The notes beneath the pieces were generated by a model. The model made no database searches. It was not told the DNA's origin and was given only the letters and a program-made list of their open reading frames with translations. Below are positions 33,654 to 42,907 of a stretch of 64,000 nucleotides of DNA, piece by piece. A program made the translations under genes and the position numbers. The DNA comes from Micromonospora sp. WMMD1155 (GTDB taxonomy: Bacteria > Actinomycetota > Actinomycetes > Mycobacteriales > Micromonosporaceae): NCBI RefSeq assembly GCF_029581275.1, contig NZ_CP120742.1, forward strand, positions 6,944,501-7,008,500. The letters run 5' to 3'. The first letter of the stretch is position 1. Each line of letters starts with the position of its first letter.

Positions 33654-35615
33654 TCAGAGCCCTCGGCGCAGCAGTTCGTCCATCCTCTCCGGCTGACCTG
33701 TCGACATCGGGACGGCAGGGCCCGCGCGGTCCACGGTCGCCTGCCGGCTCTCCGCGCGGGCCGTTCGGAGCTGGTGGAAGCCCGCGGCGACAAGGCCCAG
33801 GCCGAGCAGGACCATGACGCCGACGACCGGCCAGTGCAGCGCCTCGGGGACGAGGCGGGCCACGAACCACGAATCGCGGCCGGGGTCGGTGTACTTCAGG
33901 AAGGCCGGGACGATGCCCTGTGCGACAAGCGGGACCCAGCAGACGGTGAAGCACACGTAGACGGCCGCACGGCGAGCCGCCGACGCCTTGTCGATGCCGA
34001 GGCGGCTCTCACCGAGATCCACCCCGCCGAGGGACGCCGTGATCTGGTCCCAGTCGACGTCACCGGTGAGGTTGCTCGTGCGGGAGGTGGCGGCCCGCAT
34101 GGTGGCCAGCAGGTCGGGGCCGGTGGCTTCCAGGTGCTTCGCGGCGAGGTCGCCGAACAGCCAGGCCAGCAGGATGCCGGTGACCAGTCCGACCGCGACG
34201 CCCGCCCAGTCGGGGCCGTAGCGGACGGTGAGGTAGGCGGGGGCCACGGTCGCCGCGACCAGCACCAGCATGAGCAGCACCTGGGTGAAGTCGGTGCCGT
34301 TCTCCAGGAGGTTGCCGCTGCGCCGATGCGGATCGGTCATCGGCACCGGACGCAGCACCGAGATCAACACGATGACGCCCGCGCCTCCGCCGACCAGGGC
34401 CGGCACCAGGGCGGCCAACCACGGCCAGGCCCACGTCTGCCCGCTGAGCAGGGTGGGCACGACGCTGAGGACCACGACCACCGGGGCGGTCAGCAGCAGC
34501 CAGGCGAACTGGCGGCCACGGACGTCCCGGCGGGCGGCCCCGGGGGTGAGTACGGTCTGCCAGATCACCGTGCCGTCCTCGCCGTACAGGTTGGCGGAGA
34601 CGGCGGCGGCCCAGATGCCGAACGCGACACCGACGAACGGCACGAAGATCGGCAGGTCGACCAGGAGCGGCAGCAGGCCGAACGCCAGGGCGTAGACCAG
34701 CGAGAAGACCAGGTAGTGGAAGCGCATCAGGTCGCGCGACGCGGTGCGCAGCTCACGACCGACGACGGCTCGCACACCGCCACCGCGGACCCTCCGGACC
34801 GCGGTGCGACCGCGGGCCGGGCGGCCGCTGGCGCTGCGGTGGCTGAGCCGACGGACCAGCAACGCGGACCAACCGAGCATCGCCAACACGCTGAGCAGGG
34901 CGAACCCGGCCGGCACGGCGGCGGCCAGCAGCCAGTCACCACGACCGGCGGCCTCCACCGCGACGATGCCCCAGCCGGACGGCAGCCGGCGCACCCAGTC
35001 CGCCAGGTCGTCCGGGAAGCCGGCGGTGAGGGCGTACTGGATGGTGGGTTTGAGCACCCAGCCGGTGTGCGTGAGCGCCAGGATGCCACCGCTGATCACA
35101 GCGGCCAGCACCGCACCGATCTTGGCGCGCATGAGCGTGCTGAGCGCGGCGGTGACCAGTCGGGACGCGAGCACCACGAACACCAGTTGGAGGAACACCA
35201 CCGGCACCGCGACCAGGACGGCCACGCCGCCGACCGGGAGGGCGACGACGACCAGCGCGGTGAAGGCCACCAGGCTGACCACCGGGGCGACGCCGACGAA
35301 AGCGACCGCGAGCAGACCGAACGCGAGCCGGCGCGGCGGGATCGGCAGCAGCGCCAGGTGTTCCGGGCGCAAGGTCTCGTCGCCGCCACCGAACAGCACC
35401 GGGCCGAACAACCAGCCGATCATCCAGATCGCGAACGCCGCGCCGACCAGGTCGAGCGGCAGCCCGTCGACCGGCCAGGCGTGCACGGCGAGCCAGATCG
35501 TGCCCCCGGCGAGGACCAGACCCAGCACGCCGCCACCGATCATGTCGGCGGCGCGCCGCCCCGTCATCGAGTGCCGCAGGACGGCCAGCTTCATCCGGAT
35601 CAGGAGGCCAACCAC
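33654..35615 (-). CDS. Large ABC exporter membrane protein
   Basis: A 653-residue polytopic membrane protein with roughly fourteen hydrophobic segments and a soluble loop at about 265-300. GTG 35615 follows GGGGGAG and overlaps the stop of the ATPase gene by 16 bp, so the two form an exporter. It resembles long ABC-2-like permeases of actinobacteria that lack an assigned substrate; the stretch PGAARRDVRGRQFAWLL and a C-terminal soluble segment (about 510-560) are typical. It ends 8 bp from the convergent MocR gene. Antibiotic or lipid export is possible but not shown. Confidence 0.8.
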   Translation of the reverse strand: MVGLLIRMKLAVLRHSMTGRRAADMIGGGVLGLVLAGGTIWLAVHAWPVDGLPLDLVGAAFAIWMIGWLFGPVLFGGGDETLRPEHLALLPIPPRRLAFGLLAVAFVGVAPVVSLVAFTALVVVALPVGGVAVLVAVPVVFLQLVFVVLASRLVTAALSTLMRAKIGAVLAAVISGGILALTHTGWVLKPTIQYALTAGFPDDLADWVRRLPSGWGIVAVEAAGRGDWLLAAAVPAGFALLSVLAMLGWSALLVRRLSHRSASGRPARGRTAVRRVRGGGVRAVVGRELRTASRDLMRFHYLVFSLVYALAFGLLPLLVDLPIFVPFVGVAFGIWAAAVSANLYGEDGTVIWQTVLTPGAARRDVRGRQFAWLLLTAPVVVVLSVVPTLLSGQTWAWPWLAALVPALVGGGAGVIVLISVLRPVPMTDPHRRSGNLLENGTDFTQVLLMLVLVAATVAPAYLTVRYGPDWAGVAVGLVTGILLAWLFGDLAAKHLEATGPDLLATMRAATSRTSNLTGDVDWDQITASLGGVDLGESRLGIDKASAARRAAVYVCFTVCWVPLVAQGIVPAFLKYTDPGRDSWFVARLVPEALHWPVVGVMVLLGLGLVAAGFHQLRTARAESRQATVDRAGPAVPMSTGQPERMDELLRRGL

Positions 35616-36370
35616 GACAGCTCCCCCGCGCTCACCGGCTGGCCGCCGACCAGGTCGACGAACCGGTTCTCCAGGGTGCTGCCGCCGCGTACCTCGTCGA
35701 GCGGGCCGGAGGCGACCACCCGGCCGCCGGTGACGACCGCGACGTGGTCGCAGAGCTGCTCGACGACGGGCATGACGTGACTGGAGAAGACCACCGAGCC
35801 GCCGGCGGCGACGAACCGCTGGAGGATCACCTTGATCGTCGCCGCCGAGACGGGGTCGACGGCCTCCAGAGGCTCGTCGAGGACCAGCAGCTTCGGCGCG
35901 TGCAGCAGCGCCGTGGCCAGGCCGATCTTCTTCCGCATGCCGGTCGAGTATTCGAGGACCAGGGCGCTGTCGGCCCGGTCGAGTTCGAGGACCTCCAGGA
36001 GCTCCTGGCTGCGTTCGGCGACGGCCTCGGGTGCCATGCCCCGCAGCAGGCCCAGGTAGGTGAGGACCTCCCGGCCGGTGAGCCGCTCCGGCATGCCGAG
36101 GCCGTCGGGGAGGACGCCGATCAACTCCTTGGCACGGACCGGGTCGGCCCAGACGTCGACGCCGAAGATCTCGGCGCGACCGCTGTCCGGGCGCAGCAGC
36201 CCGACGGCCATGGACAGTGACGTGGTCTTACCGGCCCCGTTGGGGCCGACCAGCCCGAAGAAGGAGCCGCCCGGAACCTCCAGGTCGACCTGGTCGACGG
36301 CGCGCTTGTCACCGAATGCCTTGGACAGCCCGATGAGCCGCAGAGCAGGCGTGGGCGTCGAGGTCGTCAC
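35600..36370 (-). CDS. ABC exporter ATPase
   Basis: GTG 36370 has GGAGG upstream and gives 256 residues. Walker A GPNGAGKTTS is at about 42-51, the signature is a degenerate EYSTGMRKKIGLA (LSGGQ replaced by YSTGM, common in CcmA-like ATPases), Walker B is LLVLDEPLEAVDP, and the switch is VVFSSHVMPVVEQL. It drives the membrane protein encoded downstream, to which it is coupled by a 16-bp overlap. It may handle a peptide, lipid or antibiotic; no specificity can be read. Confidence 0.88.
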   Translation of the reverse strand: MTTSTPTPALRLIGLSKAFGDKRAVDQVDLEVPGGSFFGLVGPNGAGKTTSLSMAVGLLRPDSGRAEIFGVDVWADPVRAKELIGVLPDGLGMPERLTGREVLTYLGLLRGMAPEAVAERSQELLEVLELDRADSALVLEYSTGMRKKIGLATALLHAPKLLVLDEPLEAVDPVSAATIKVILQRFVAAGGSVVFSSHVMPVVEQLCDHVAVVTGGRVVASGPLDEVRGGSTLENRFVDLVGGQPVSAGELSWLAS

Positions 36371-36563
36371 TGGTACCTCCGGAGGTCGTGGACTGGCAGT
36401 CACCGGAATGGGCTGCGTCGGACACAGCCCGGCAGGGTCCCTCACTCCGGCAGCGACAGTAGAGCTGTCCGCACTCTCCCCAGGGCGTCGCGCGGCAATG
36501 ATCCCACCACGTGCACACGGCGTGGTGCCCTTGCCGAGGCGACCGACTCTCCACACAGCACTA

Positions 36564-37241
36564 CTAGGCCGCCGCCCTCTCCTCGCCGTACTCGCCGCGG
36601 ATGGGAAGGTAGTAGGCGGGCAGGAATCCGGCGATGATGACCACGCCCGCGATCGGCACGAACGCGCCCACGAGGATGCCGGAGCCGATCCAGACCAACG
36701 CGAGCGCGAATCGTCGGCCGATGGCCCGGATGCCGGCGGAACCGAGGCCCGGGTCCAGCAGCCCCGCCCGGCGAAGATGGGCCCAGATGACGTTGAACAG
36801 GGCCGCCGCCGTCCACAGCGTCGCACCGTAGACGACGACCGCCGTGCGAAGTCCCAGGTCCGCGCGTATCGCGTCGGCGAGCAGCGAGGTGGAGAACGGC
36901 AGGAAGGCGATGACCATCAACAGCACCGTGTTGAGGAACAGGACCCGCCGGTCGACGTGCCGGACCCGGTCGAACATGACGTGGTGATTGACCCACACCT
37001 GCCCGACGAGCAGGAAGCTCAACGCGTATCCCAGATAGGACGGCCACAGCGCGCCGAGCCCTCGTACGAGGTGCCGGAAATCCTCCGGCGGCTGGATCTC
37101 CAGCACCAGAAGCGTCACGGCGATGGCGAAGACCGCGTCGCTGAATGAGATCAGCCGGCCCGGCTGACGCACCAGCCGAGGATTGTCATCATCGGACTCC
37201 ACGCCCTGATTATGCGTTGGCGAAACCCGTGACCGTCGCAT
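36564..37241 (-). CDS. TMEM175-family (DUF1211) potassium-channel-like membrane protein
   Basis: A 225-residue protein with six hydrophobic segments. The diagnostic FSD motif sits in the first (GRLISFSDAVFAIAVTLLVLEI, near residue 30). TMEM175-family proteins form tetrameric K+-selective channels. ATG 37241 is used; GTG 37202 would remove 13 polar residues and is equally possible, since neither start has a strong ribosome site. Between this gene and the ATPase gene (36371-36563) I see nothing coding. Confidence 0.8.
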   Translation of the reverse strand: MRRSRVSPTHNQGVESDDDNPRLVRQPGRLISFSDAVFAIAVTLLVLEIQPPEDFRHLVRGLGALWPSYLGYALSFLLVGQVWVNHHVMFDRVRHVDRRVLFLNTVLLMVIAFLPFSTSLLADAIRADLGLRTAVVVYGATLWTAAALFNVIWAHLRRAGLLDPGLGSAGIRAIGRRFALALVWIGSGILVGAFVPIAGVVIIAGFLPAYYLPIRGEYGEERAAA

Positions 37242-37381
37242 TCCAACGCTTCGCGGCTCAACAGTGGACGGGCTCCAGGGGAGCCGATGACGGCCGACCG
37301 CATCCGCCGATCAGACCGCGCCCGACGACGATCGGCCATTTCCATGGGCGACAGGCCCTCGATGTCGCCTAGGAATGAGCC

Positions 37382-38101
37382 ATGACCAACGAGGTGACCG
37401 TTCCCCTGCTGCCCTGTGCGTCGATCGACGACATCGCCACCTTCTACGAGGCTCTCGGCTTCCACAGCACGCACCGCCAGCGCAGGCCCAACCCGTACGT
37501 GGCAATGCGACGCGAAGACCTTCACCTGCACTTCTTCGAGCTCGACGGGTTCGACCCGGAGCAGTCGTACGGCTCATGCCTCGTCCTCACCCCGGACATC
37601 GAGGAACTGCACCGGGCATTCGCCGCGGGCATGCGGGCCGCGTACGGCAAGGTGCTGATGGCCGGCATTCCGCGGATGACGCGGCCTCGGGCACGCAAGA
37701 ACTACGACGGGCTCGGCGGGTTCAGCGTCATCGACCCCGGTGGCAACTGGATCCGCGTGGTGCAGGACCCGGCCGCGACCGAGTCACCGGAGCCGTCGCC
37801 CACCGGGCGGCTCGCCAAGGCCCTGGCGAACGCCGTCGTGCAGGGCGATTCCCGGGGCGACACCCACCAGGCCGTCCGCATCCTGGACAGCGCACTCGCG
37901 CACCCACAACCCGACGACGATCCGGTCACGCAGGTGCAGGTCCTCGTCTACCGTGCCGAACTGGCGATGGTGCTGCACGACCGGGAGACTGCGGCGGAGA
38001 TGCTGGCTCGCGTCGACCGTGTCGTTCTCACCGTGGACGAGGCCGAACGGGCCGCGTCGACGTTCGAGGCCGCCGCCGACCTCGCCGCAGCGCTGCGCTG
38101 A
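37382..38101 (+). CDS. Glyoxalase/bleomycin-resistance-fold protein with helical C-terminal extension
   Basis: ATG 37382 follows AGGAATGAGCC. Residues 1-125 form a vicinal-oxygen-chelate fold like bleomycin-resistance proteins (VTVPLLPCASIDDIATFYEALGF; LHLHFFEL; GGFSVIDPGGNWIRVVQ). Such proteins bind glycopeptide-like drugs or act on small thiol adducts. Residues 135-239 are an Ala-rich helical segment that reads like tetratricopeptide-type helices (AVRILDSALAHPQ; AELAMVLHDRETAAEML). The fusion is uncommon. It stands alone, divergent from the TMEM175 gene. Ligand unknown. Confidence 0.8.
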   Translation: MTNEVTVPLLPCASIDDIATFYEALGFHSTHRQRRPNPYVAMRREDLHLHFFELDGFDPEQSYGSCLVLTPDIEELHRAFAAGMRAAYGKVLMAGIPRMTRPRARKNYDGLGGFSVIDPGGNWIRVVQDPAATESPEPSPTGRLAKALANAVVQGDSRGDTHQAVRILDSALAHPQPDDDPVTQVQVLVYRAELAMVLHDRETAAEMLARVDRVVLTVDEAERAASTFEAAADLAAALR

Positions 38102-38133
38102 GCCGACCTCCGCGGAAACCGCGACCGGACCGG

Positions 38134-38490
38134 CTACCCGCGCTCGTCCGACGGTTGTTCCTTCGTCAGGTGGAGCAGCCATCCCTCGCCGGTACGGATC
38201 AGCGCGTAGCGCCGTGGGCCGGTGCGGCCGTGCAACGTGAACAGCATGCGGCGGTCGGTCCGGTCGTGCTCCTCCCACGTGCCGATGTCGGCGATCGACT
38301 TGTCGGCGTCCTCGTAGGTGAGGTGATCGAGATGATGGTCGGGCACGGCGATCGCGAGGCGGTTGTCGTCGGGGGTGTCCGGCAGGCCACGGGGCACCGC
38401 CCAGGAGCGCAGCACGCCCTCCTCCTCGAGCCGCAGGTCGAAGTGCGGTCGTGGTTTGCGGTGGTGGTGCAGGACGAAGGCAGCTGCCAC
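38134..38490 (-). CDS. Free-standing DNA ligase D 3'-phosphoesterase domain
   Basis: The 118-residue protein corresponds to the phosphoesterase module of LigD, which removes 3'-phosphate and 3'-ribonucleotide ends during non-homologous end joining. The signature is HHHRKPRPHFDLRLEEEG (about 8-25), followed by SWAVPRGLP and an acidic/His metal-binding stretch (AIAVPDHHLDHLTYE). No ligase or polymerase domain is fused or nearby, so it would act as a separate end-cleaning enzyme or with ligases elsewhere. It starts 5 bp after the esterase stop and is probably co-transcribed with it. Confidence 0.85.
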   Translation of the reverse strand: MAAAFVLHHHRKPRPHFDLRLEEEGVLRSWAVPRGLPDTPDDNRLAIAVPDHHLDHLTYEDADKSIADIGTWEEHDRTDRRMLFTLHGRTGPRRYALIRTGEGWLLHLTKEQPSDERG

Positions 38491-38495
38491 GCTTC

Positions 38496-39461
38496 CTATT
38501 CTCGCCGCTGGGCCGGGTGCAGGTGGCGTCTCAGGAAGGCCAGGATCTCGCGTCGCGCCGGGCGGGCCGCAGGCACCAGGCCGGGGATGCTCAGGAAGGT
38601 GTGGACGGCCCTCGGGTAGCAGGTCAGGCGAGCATCGATGCCGCCCTCGCGGAGTCGCTCGACGTAGTGTCGTCCGTGGTCGGCCAACGGATCGAGCGCG
38701 GCCGTGACGACGAGTGCCGGTGGCAGCCCCGCGACGGTGTCGGTCATGAGGGGTGACACACCGCGCGGGTCGACGGTGGACGGGACGCTCAACCGTCGGG
38801 CCGCGCGCAACCGAGACAGCGGCAGTGTGGGATTGTCGGCGCTCTCGTCGATCGACGGGTACCCGGTCATGGTCTCGGTCCAGTCGGTGACGGGGTAGTT
38901 CAGTACCTGGGCGACGAGCGGCGGACCGTCCTTGGCCGCGCGCTGGGCGATGAGCGCGGCGATCGTGCCGCCGGCACTCTCACCCATGACCGCGACAGCG
39001 CCCGGGTCGACACCCCAGGTGACGGCGTGTTCGACGAGCCGGACGAGGGTGTCGTAGCCGTCATCGATCGGCTGGGGCAGCGGGTGCTCCGGGGCGAGGC
39101 GGTATTCCACCGACACCACCACGGCGGGGCATCGGGCCGCGAGGTGGCTGTTGAGCCAGTCGTTCTGTGCCGCCGTCCCCGCGATGAACCCCCCGCCGTG
39201 GAAGGACACGATCAGCGGCAGCTCGCGGCCTGCGGCCTTCGGTCGGTGTACGCGCAGCACCAGACGGCGACCCGGAAGCTCGATCGTCTGCTCCGAAACC
39301 CGGGCGCGACGGTCGACACGGCCGGTGACGATCCAGGCGGCTCGGGACGTCGCCGCCCGGTTGGCCTTGTCCCGCGCAAGGATCACCTGGTCGTCGCTCA
39401 TGGCTTCCCAGTCCTGCGTGTCCCTGAGGAGACGGGTGCCGAGCGGAGCCGTGGTTCTCAT
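38496..39461 (-). CDS. Alpha/beta-hydrolase esterase, hormone-sensitive-lipase (HSL) family
   Basis: ATG 39461 follows AGGAGG and gives 321 residues. The oxyanion motif is SFHGGGFIAG (about 85-94), the nucleophile elbow GESAGGT (about 160), and the Asp/His of the triad lie in ALDPLADHG and AVHTFLSI. These are the marks of HSL/bacterial family IV carboxylesterases that hydrolyse short-chain esters. It is divergent from nothing: the AraC gene upstream is on the same strand, 118 bp away, so that regulator may control it. Natural substrate unknown. Confidence 0.88.
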   Translation of the reverse strand: MRTTAPLGTRLLRDTQDWEAMSDDQVILARDKANRAATSRAAWIVTGRVDRRARVSEQTIELPGRRLVLRVHRPKAAGRELPLIVSFHGGGFIAGTAAQNDWLNSHLAARCPAVVVSVEYRLAPEHPLPQPIDDGYDTLVRLVEHAVTWGVDPGAVAVMGESAGGTIAALIAQRAAKDGPPLVAQVLNYPVTDWTETMTGYPSIDESADNPTLPLSRLRAARRLSVPSTVDPRGVSPLMTDTVAGLPPALVVTAALDPLADHGRHYVERLREGGIDARLTCYPRAVHTFLSIPGLVPAARPARREILAFLRRHLHPAQRRE

Positions 39462-39579
39462 GAGTCCTCCTGGCCGTGACGACGCTAGGAGTTCACTGTC
39501 ACAGTCGGTGCCCTCGGGTGGCTTGGACGAATGTTCCCGGCCGGCAGCCATCGGCTCTGCGCGAGTGCGTCAGGGTGCG

Positions 39580-40449
39580 TCAGCGCCGGACCGGCCACGC
39601 CACATCGTCGACGGCGAGGAACGGCGCCCTGGCCACCTTCGCGGGCGTCGAGCCGGTGAACGTGGTGACGTCCCGATGAAGGTGGGACTGGTCGGCGTAG
39701 CCGCTGTCCGCCGCCACCGCGGCCGGGGTGTGACCGGCGGCGAGGAGATGCGCGGCGTGGTCGAACCGGATGAGCTGGGCGGCCCGCTTGGGGGTGACGC
39801 CGATCTGCGACCGGAAGCGTGACCACAACCGCTTACGGCTCCAGCCGACCTCGGCGGCCAGTCGATCCATCCGCAGCCGTCCTCGGCTGTCCACCATGCG
39901 TCCCCACGAGAAGGCGACCTCCGGATCGACCGCGCGTCCCGCGTCGTGACGCCGCGCCAACGCGGCCTCGGCGACCGCGAACCGGTCCTCCCACGACGTG
40001 GCGGCGCGCAGCCGTTCCTGGGTCCGCAGGGCGTCGCTTCCCCAGAGATCGTCGAGGTCGAGCACAGCTCCGCTCACCTCGGACGCGGCACCGAGGACCG
40101 CGTGCGCCACCACCGGCGACATCCGCACCTGAAGGCAGGTGAAGCTGCCCGGCTGGCCCAGCCCGCGAACACGGTTGGGAGCGAGCCCCGCGACGACACG
40201 CCCTCGCCGTTCCTGCCCGTTGCCGTCATCGATGACCAGCGGGAGGTCGCCGAGGTCGAAGACCATCGTGACGCCCGGGTGAGGGATCACCTCGACGTCG
40301 ACGAAACTGTTGGCCCGGTCGCTGAACCCCGCCATGGTGGTGCCCGCCAGCCGACTCGGCCGCATCGGGACGGCGATGTCCCACTGAGGCACACCGGCGC
40401 GAGTCTGCCCACCAGGACGCACGTGACGATCGTACGGCCCATCGACCAC
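39580..40449 (-). CDS. AraC-family transcriptional regulator
   Basis: The C-terminal 110 residues contain two helix-turn-helix units of the AraC type (MDRLAAEVGWSRKRLWSRFRSQIGVTPKR and AAVAADSGYADQSHLHRDVTTFTGSTPAKV, each split). The N-terminal 180 residues are a sensor domain of unknown ligand. GTG 40449 has GAGG 7 bases upstream but overlaps the terminator hairpin of the preceding gene; GTG 40422 or 40392 are alternatives. It probably controls the esterase and phosphoesterase genes that follow on the same strand. Confidence 0.83.
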   Translation of the reverse strand: MVDGPYDRHVRPGGQTRAGVPQWDIAVPMRPSRLAGTTMAGFSDRANSFVDVEVIPHPGVTMVFDLGDLPLVIDDGNGQERRGRVVAGLAPNRVRGLGQPGSFTCLQVRMSPVVAHAVLGAASEVSGAVLDLDDLWGSDALRTQERLRAATSWEDRFAVAEAALARRHDAGRAVDPEVAFSWGRMVDSRGRLRMDRLAAEVGWSRKRLWSRFRSQIGVTPKRAAQLIRFDHAAHLLAAGHTPAAVAADSGYADQSHLHRDVTTFTGSTPAKVARAPFLAVDDVAWPVRR

Positions 40450-40501
40450 AGCCCGGCCTCGGCGGCGCGTCACCAGGACGCGCCGCCGGGCCCGGGCTGT
40501 G
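40447..40501 (-). terminator. Long hairpin terminator of the HNH nuclease gene
   Basis: A 12-bp perfect GC stem (40460-40471 with 40477-40488, loop ACCAG) is extended by a further 10-bp outer stem (40447-40456 with 40492-40501). It begins 3 bp beyond the nuclease stop codon on the minus strand. The arrangement is that of a strong terminator. Confidence 0.75.
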
Positions 40502-40504
40502 TGC

Positions 40505-41179
40505 TCAGGAGCTACAGGTGTTGAGCATGCTCTGCAGGGCGGACTTCTCCGACGACTGCAACGTCAGACCCCAGTTGTACTTAACGGTGATCCACATCTT
40601 GCTGTACGTGCACCGGTACGACGACAGCGGCGGCTGCCAGGTGGACGGGTCCTGGTCGCCCTTGGCCTGGTTGACGTTGTCCGTCACCGCGATCAGCTGC
40701 GGACGGCTCAGGTCGTTGGCGAAGCTCTGCCGACGGCTGGTCGTCCACGAGTTCGCGCCGGAGCGCCACGCCTCCGCCAGGGGCACCACGTGGTCGATGT
40801 CGACGTCGGAGGCCGCCGTCCAGGTCGCGCCGTCGTACGGGCTGTACCAGCGACCCGAGGTGGCCGCGCAGGCGCTGTCGACGACGACGGAGGTGCCGTC
40901 GCGCTTGAGAACCTGCTCGCGGGTGTTGCAGCTGCCGCTGACGGTGATCCAGTGCGGGAACAGGTCCCGCGAGTAGCCGCTGCTCGAGCCCTGTGCTGCC
41001 ACGGTCAGGGCGTTGAGCTGCGACTGCGCGGTCGCCTTGGAGGGGATCCCGGGAGGTGTGGCGGACGCGGGCTGGGCGTTCGTGGCGGCCAGGCCGGCCA
41101 TCGCGAGCGCGCTGACGGCGATCGCGGCGGCGCGCCGCAGCACGCGGACACGGCGAGGTGCGGATGGGGTCGTCGGCAT
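40505..41179 (-). CDS. Secreted HNH-family endonuclease
   Basis: ATG 41179 follows AAGGAG. The 224-residue product has an Arg-rich n-region, hydrophobic core (AAAIAVSALAMAGLAAT) and cleavage near ATNAQPASA (about 40). The mature part belongs to the secreted HNH (DUF1524-like) nucleases: catalytic His in DVDIDHVVPLAEAW, followed by SGANSW and LIAVTDNVNQAKGDQDP, and a C-terminal YRCTYSKMWITVKYNWGL. Cys pairs suggest disulfides. It probably degrades extracellular DNA for phosphate or nucleotides, or acts as a toxin. It stands alone with its own terminator. Confidence 0.87.
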   Translation of the reverse strand: MPTTPSAPRRVRVLRRAAAIAVSALAMAGLAATNAQPASATPPGIPSKATAQSQLNALTVAAQGSSSGYSRDLFPHWITVSGSCNTREQVLKRDGTSVVVDSACAATSGRWYSPYDGATWTAASDVDIDHVVPLAEAWRSGANSWTTSRRQSFANDLSRPQLIAVTDNVNQAKGDQDPSTWQPPLSSYRCTYSKMWITVKYNWGLTLQSSEKSALQSMLNTCSS

Positions 41180-41306
41180 CAGGGGTCTCCTTCGTGGGGG
41201 TGGAGGACAACCATCTACGGCGACCATGGCCATCGATCGATCCGCTTCTGAAGAATTGTCGTACAGCTTCTGAGCAGAAGGATCGGCTGCCGACCGTTCG
41301 GCCTCG

Positions 41307-42485
41307 TCAGGCCACGGCGGCAGCCATCCGGCGGACCGCCTCGGTGATCAGCTCCGGTGCGGTGGCGAGGTTCAGCCGGACGTGACCGGCTCCACCGCTG
41401 CCGAAGGCCGTACCGGAGTTGAGCGCCACCCGTCCCCGGTCGAGGAACACGCTCGCGGGGTCGTCGCCGAGGCCGAGGGCGCGACAGTCGAGCCAGGCGA
41501 GGTAGGTGGCCTGGCCGGGGCGGTACCCGACGGCCGGCAGGTGCTCGGCGAGCAGTGCGGTGAGGAGCCGGCGGTTGTGGTCCAGCCCGGTCAGCACGGC
41601 GTCGAGCCACGTCTCGCCGTCGCGGAAGGCGGCGGTGTGGGCGATCACGCCGAGGTGGCTGGTGCTGACACTGGCCTCGAACGGCACCCGGGCGAGGTCT
41701 CCCGCCGCCGCCGGGCCGGCGACGAGCAGCGCGCCGCGCAGACCGGCCAGGTTCCACCCCTTTGAGGCGGACATCAGTGACAGGCCGTTCTCCGCGCCGG
41801 GCACCGAGAGGTACGGCACGAAGCGCGCTCCCCCGGTCACCAGCGGGGCGTGGATCTCGTCGGCGACGACTCGTACCCCGTGCTGGTCGGCGAGACCGGC
41901 GACGGCGGTCAACTCGGCCGCGGTGTGCAGGACACCGGTCGGGTTGTGCGGACTGCACAGCAGGTACGCGGCCGACCTCCCACCGGCCCGAGCCTGCCGG
42001 AACGCGTCCTCCAGCGCCCCGAGGTCGAGCCGCAGGTCCTCGCCGAGCGGCGCCTCCACGATCCGCCGGCCGGCGTGCGTCACGAACTCGTAGAACGGCG
42101 GGTAGACCGGACAGTTGACGACCACCGCGTCCCCGACACCGGTCACCAACCGTAACGCCTCGGCGACGCCGTGCATCACGTCGGGCACCAGCGCCGTGCG
42201 CTCCACCGCCAGCCCGTCCCAGCCCCACCGACGCCGAGCGAACTCCGCCAGCGCCTGCGGGTACGCGGTGCCGGCGGTGTAGCCGGTGTCGCCCCGCGCG
42301 ACGGCGTCGGTGATCGCCCGCGCGACCGGTTCGGCCAGCGGCACGTCCATCTCCGCCACCCAGAGCGGCAGCACGTCCTCGGGGTACTCCCGCCACTTCA
42401 GGCTGGTCCGTTGCCGGAGCTGGCCGATCGTGAGCTGGCGAAGGGGGTTCGTCGAGTCCCGGGCAACACTCAGTACACCACTCAT
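41307..42485 (-). CDS. PatB/MalY-like PLP-dependent C-S beta-lyase or aminotransferase
   Basis: A 392-residue fold-type I PLP enzyme. Motifs include [16 protein letters not shown] at the N-terminus (typical of PatB/MalY cystathionine beta-lyases), [23 protein letters not shown] and the Schiff-base lysine in [15 protein letters not shown] (about 234). These enzymes cleave cystathionine or other cysteine S-conjugates to a thiol, pyruvate and ammonia. No methionine-pathway gene is adjacent. Its promoter must lie in the 42486-42660 stretch. Confidence 0.87.
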   Translation of the reverse strand: MSGVLSVARDSTNPLRQLTIGQLRQRTSLKWREYPEDVLPLWVAEMDVPLAEPVARAITDAVARGDTGYTAGTAYPQALAEFARRRWGWDGLAVERTALVPDVMHGVAEALRLVTGVGDAVVVNCPVYPPFYEFVTHAGRRIVEAPLGEDLRLDLGALEDAFRQARAGGRSAAYLLCSPHNPTGVLHTAAELTAVAGLADQHGVRVVADEIHAPLVTGGARFVPYLSVPGAENGLSLMSASKGWNLAGLRGALLVAGPAAAGDLARVPFEASVSTSHLGVIAHTAAFRDGETWLDAVLTGLDHNRRLLTALLAEHLPAVGYRPGQATYLAWLDCRALGLGDDPASVFLDRGRVALNSGTAFGSGGAGHVRLNLATAPELITEAVRRMAAAVA

Positions 42486-42660
42486 GGCCGAAGCCTAGTC
42501 CGCTGCGTTTCGGACCCGGTGGACACCGTCCGGTCAACGGCCGGCCCATGCGCGACGTTCGCGTGTCCGCTGTCGCCGACGCCCGCGGTTCCGTCGATCG
42601 GGCGGAACCCCAAGTCGCGCACACATCGATAGACTCGCATCCACGTCACGGGGGTGAGGT
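42486..42660. other. Intergenic stretch between divergent genes, no gene seen
   Basis: This 175-bp stretch upstream of the PatB-like gene (minus) and the small open frame at 42661 (plus) should contain divergent promoters. No inverted repeat of note was found by eye. Together with 42820-42907 it leaves over 260 bp without any convincing coding sequence. Confidence 0.4.
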
Positions 42661-42819
42661 ATGAATTTCGGCGTCATGCGCTCGACAGATGCCTTCAGGT
42701 CTGAGGACCGACTGCCAACGGGTCAGCCTCGGCATCGCGCGCTACTGGACCGAGTGCTGCTGAACGCGAGCCGGGTGGCCGCTCCCGCGACGCGTGAGAA
42801 GTCCGCTGGGGTGATGTGA
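42661..42819 (+). CDS. Possible small protein (52 aa), unrecognised
   Basis: ATG 42661 is preceded by CGGGGGTGAGGT, a plausible if close ribosome site, and the frame runs 52 codons to TGA 42817-42819. The translation is polar and Arg-rich (MNFGVMRSTDAFRSEDRL at the start), without a signal or membrane segment. Codon third positions are less GC-biased than in neighbouring genes, which weakens the case. It may instead be part of the leader of the FG-GAP protein gene at 42908. Confidence 0.25.
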   Translation: MNFGVMRSTDAFRSEDRLPTGQPRHRALLDRVLLNASRVAAPATREKSAGVM

Positions 42820-42907
42820 GATCTCCCGACTGTGGTTTCCGCGTCGCACCTCACGGTGTCGACGCCTCACGTCACGAGCGGTCCACGTCAACGTAGAGGG
42901 GTCAATC

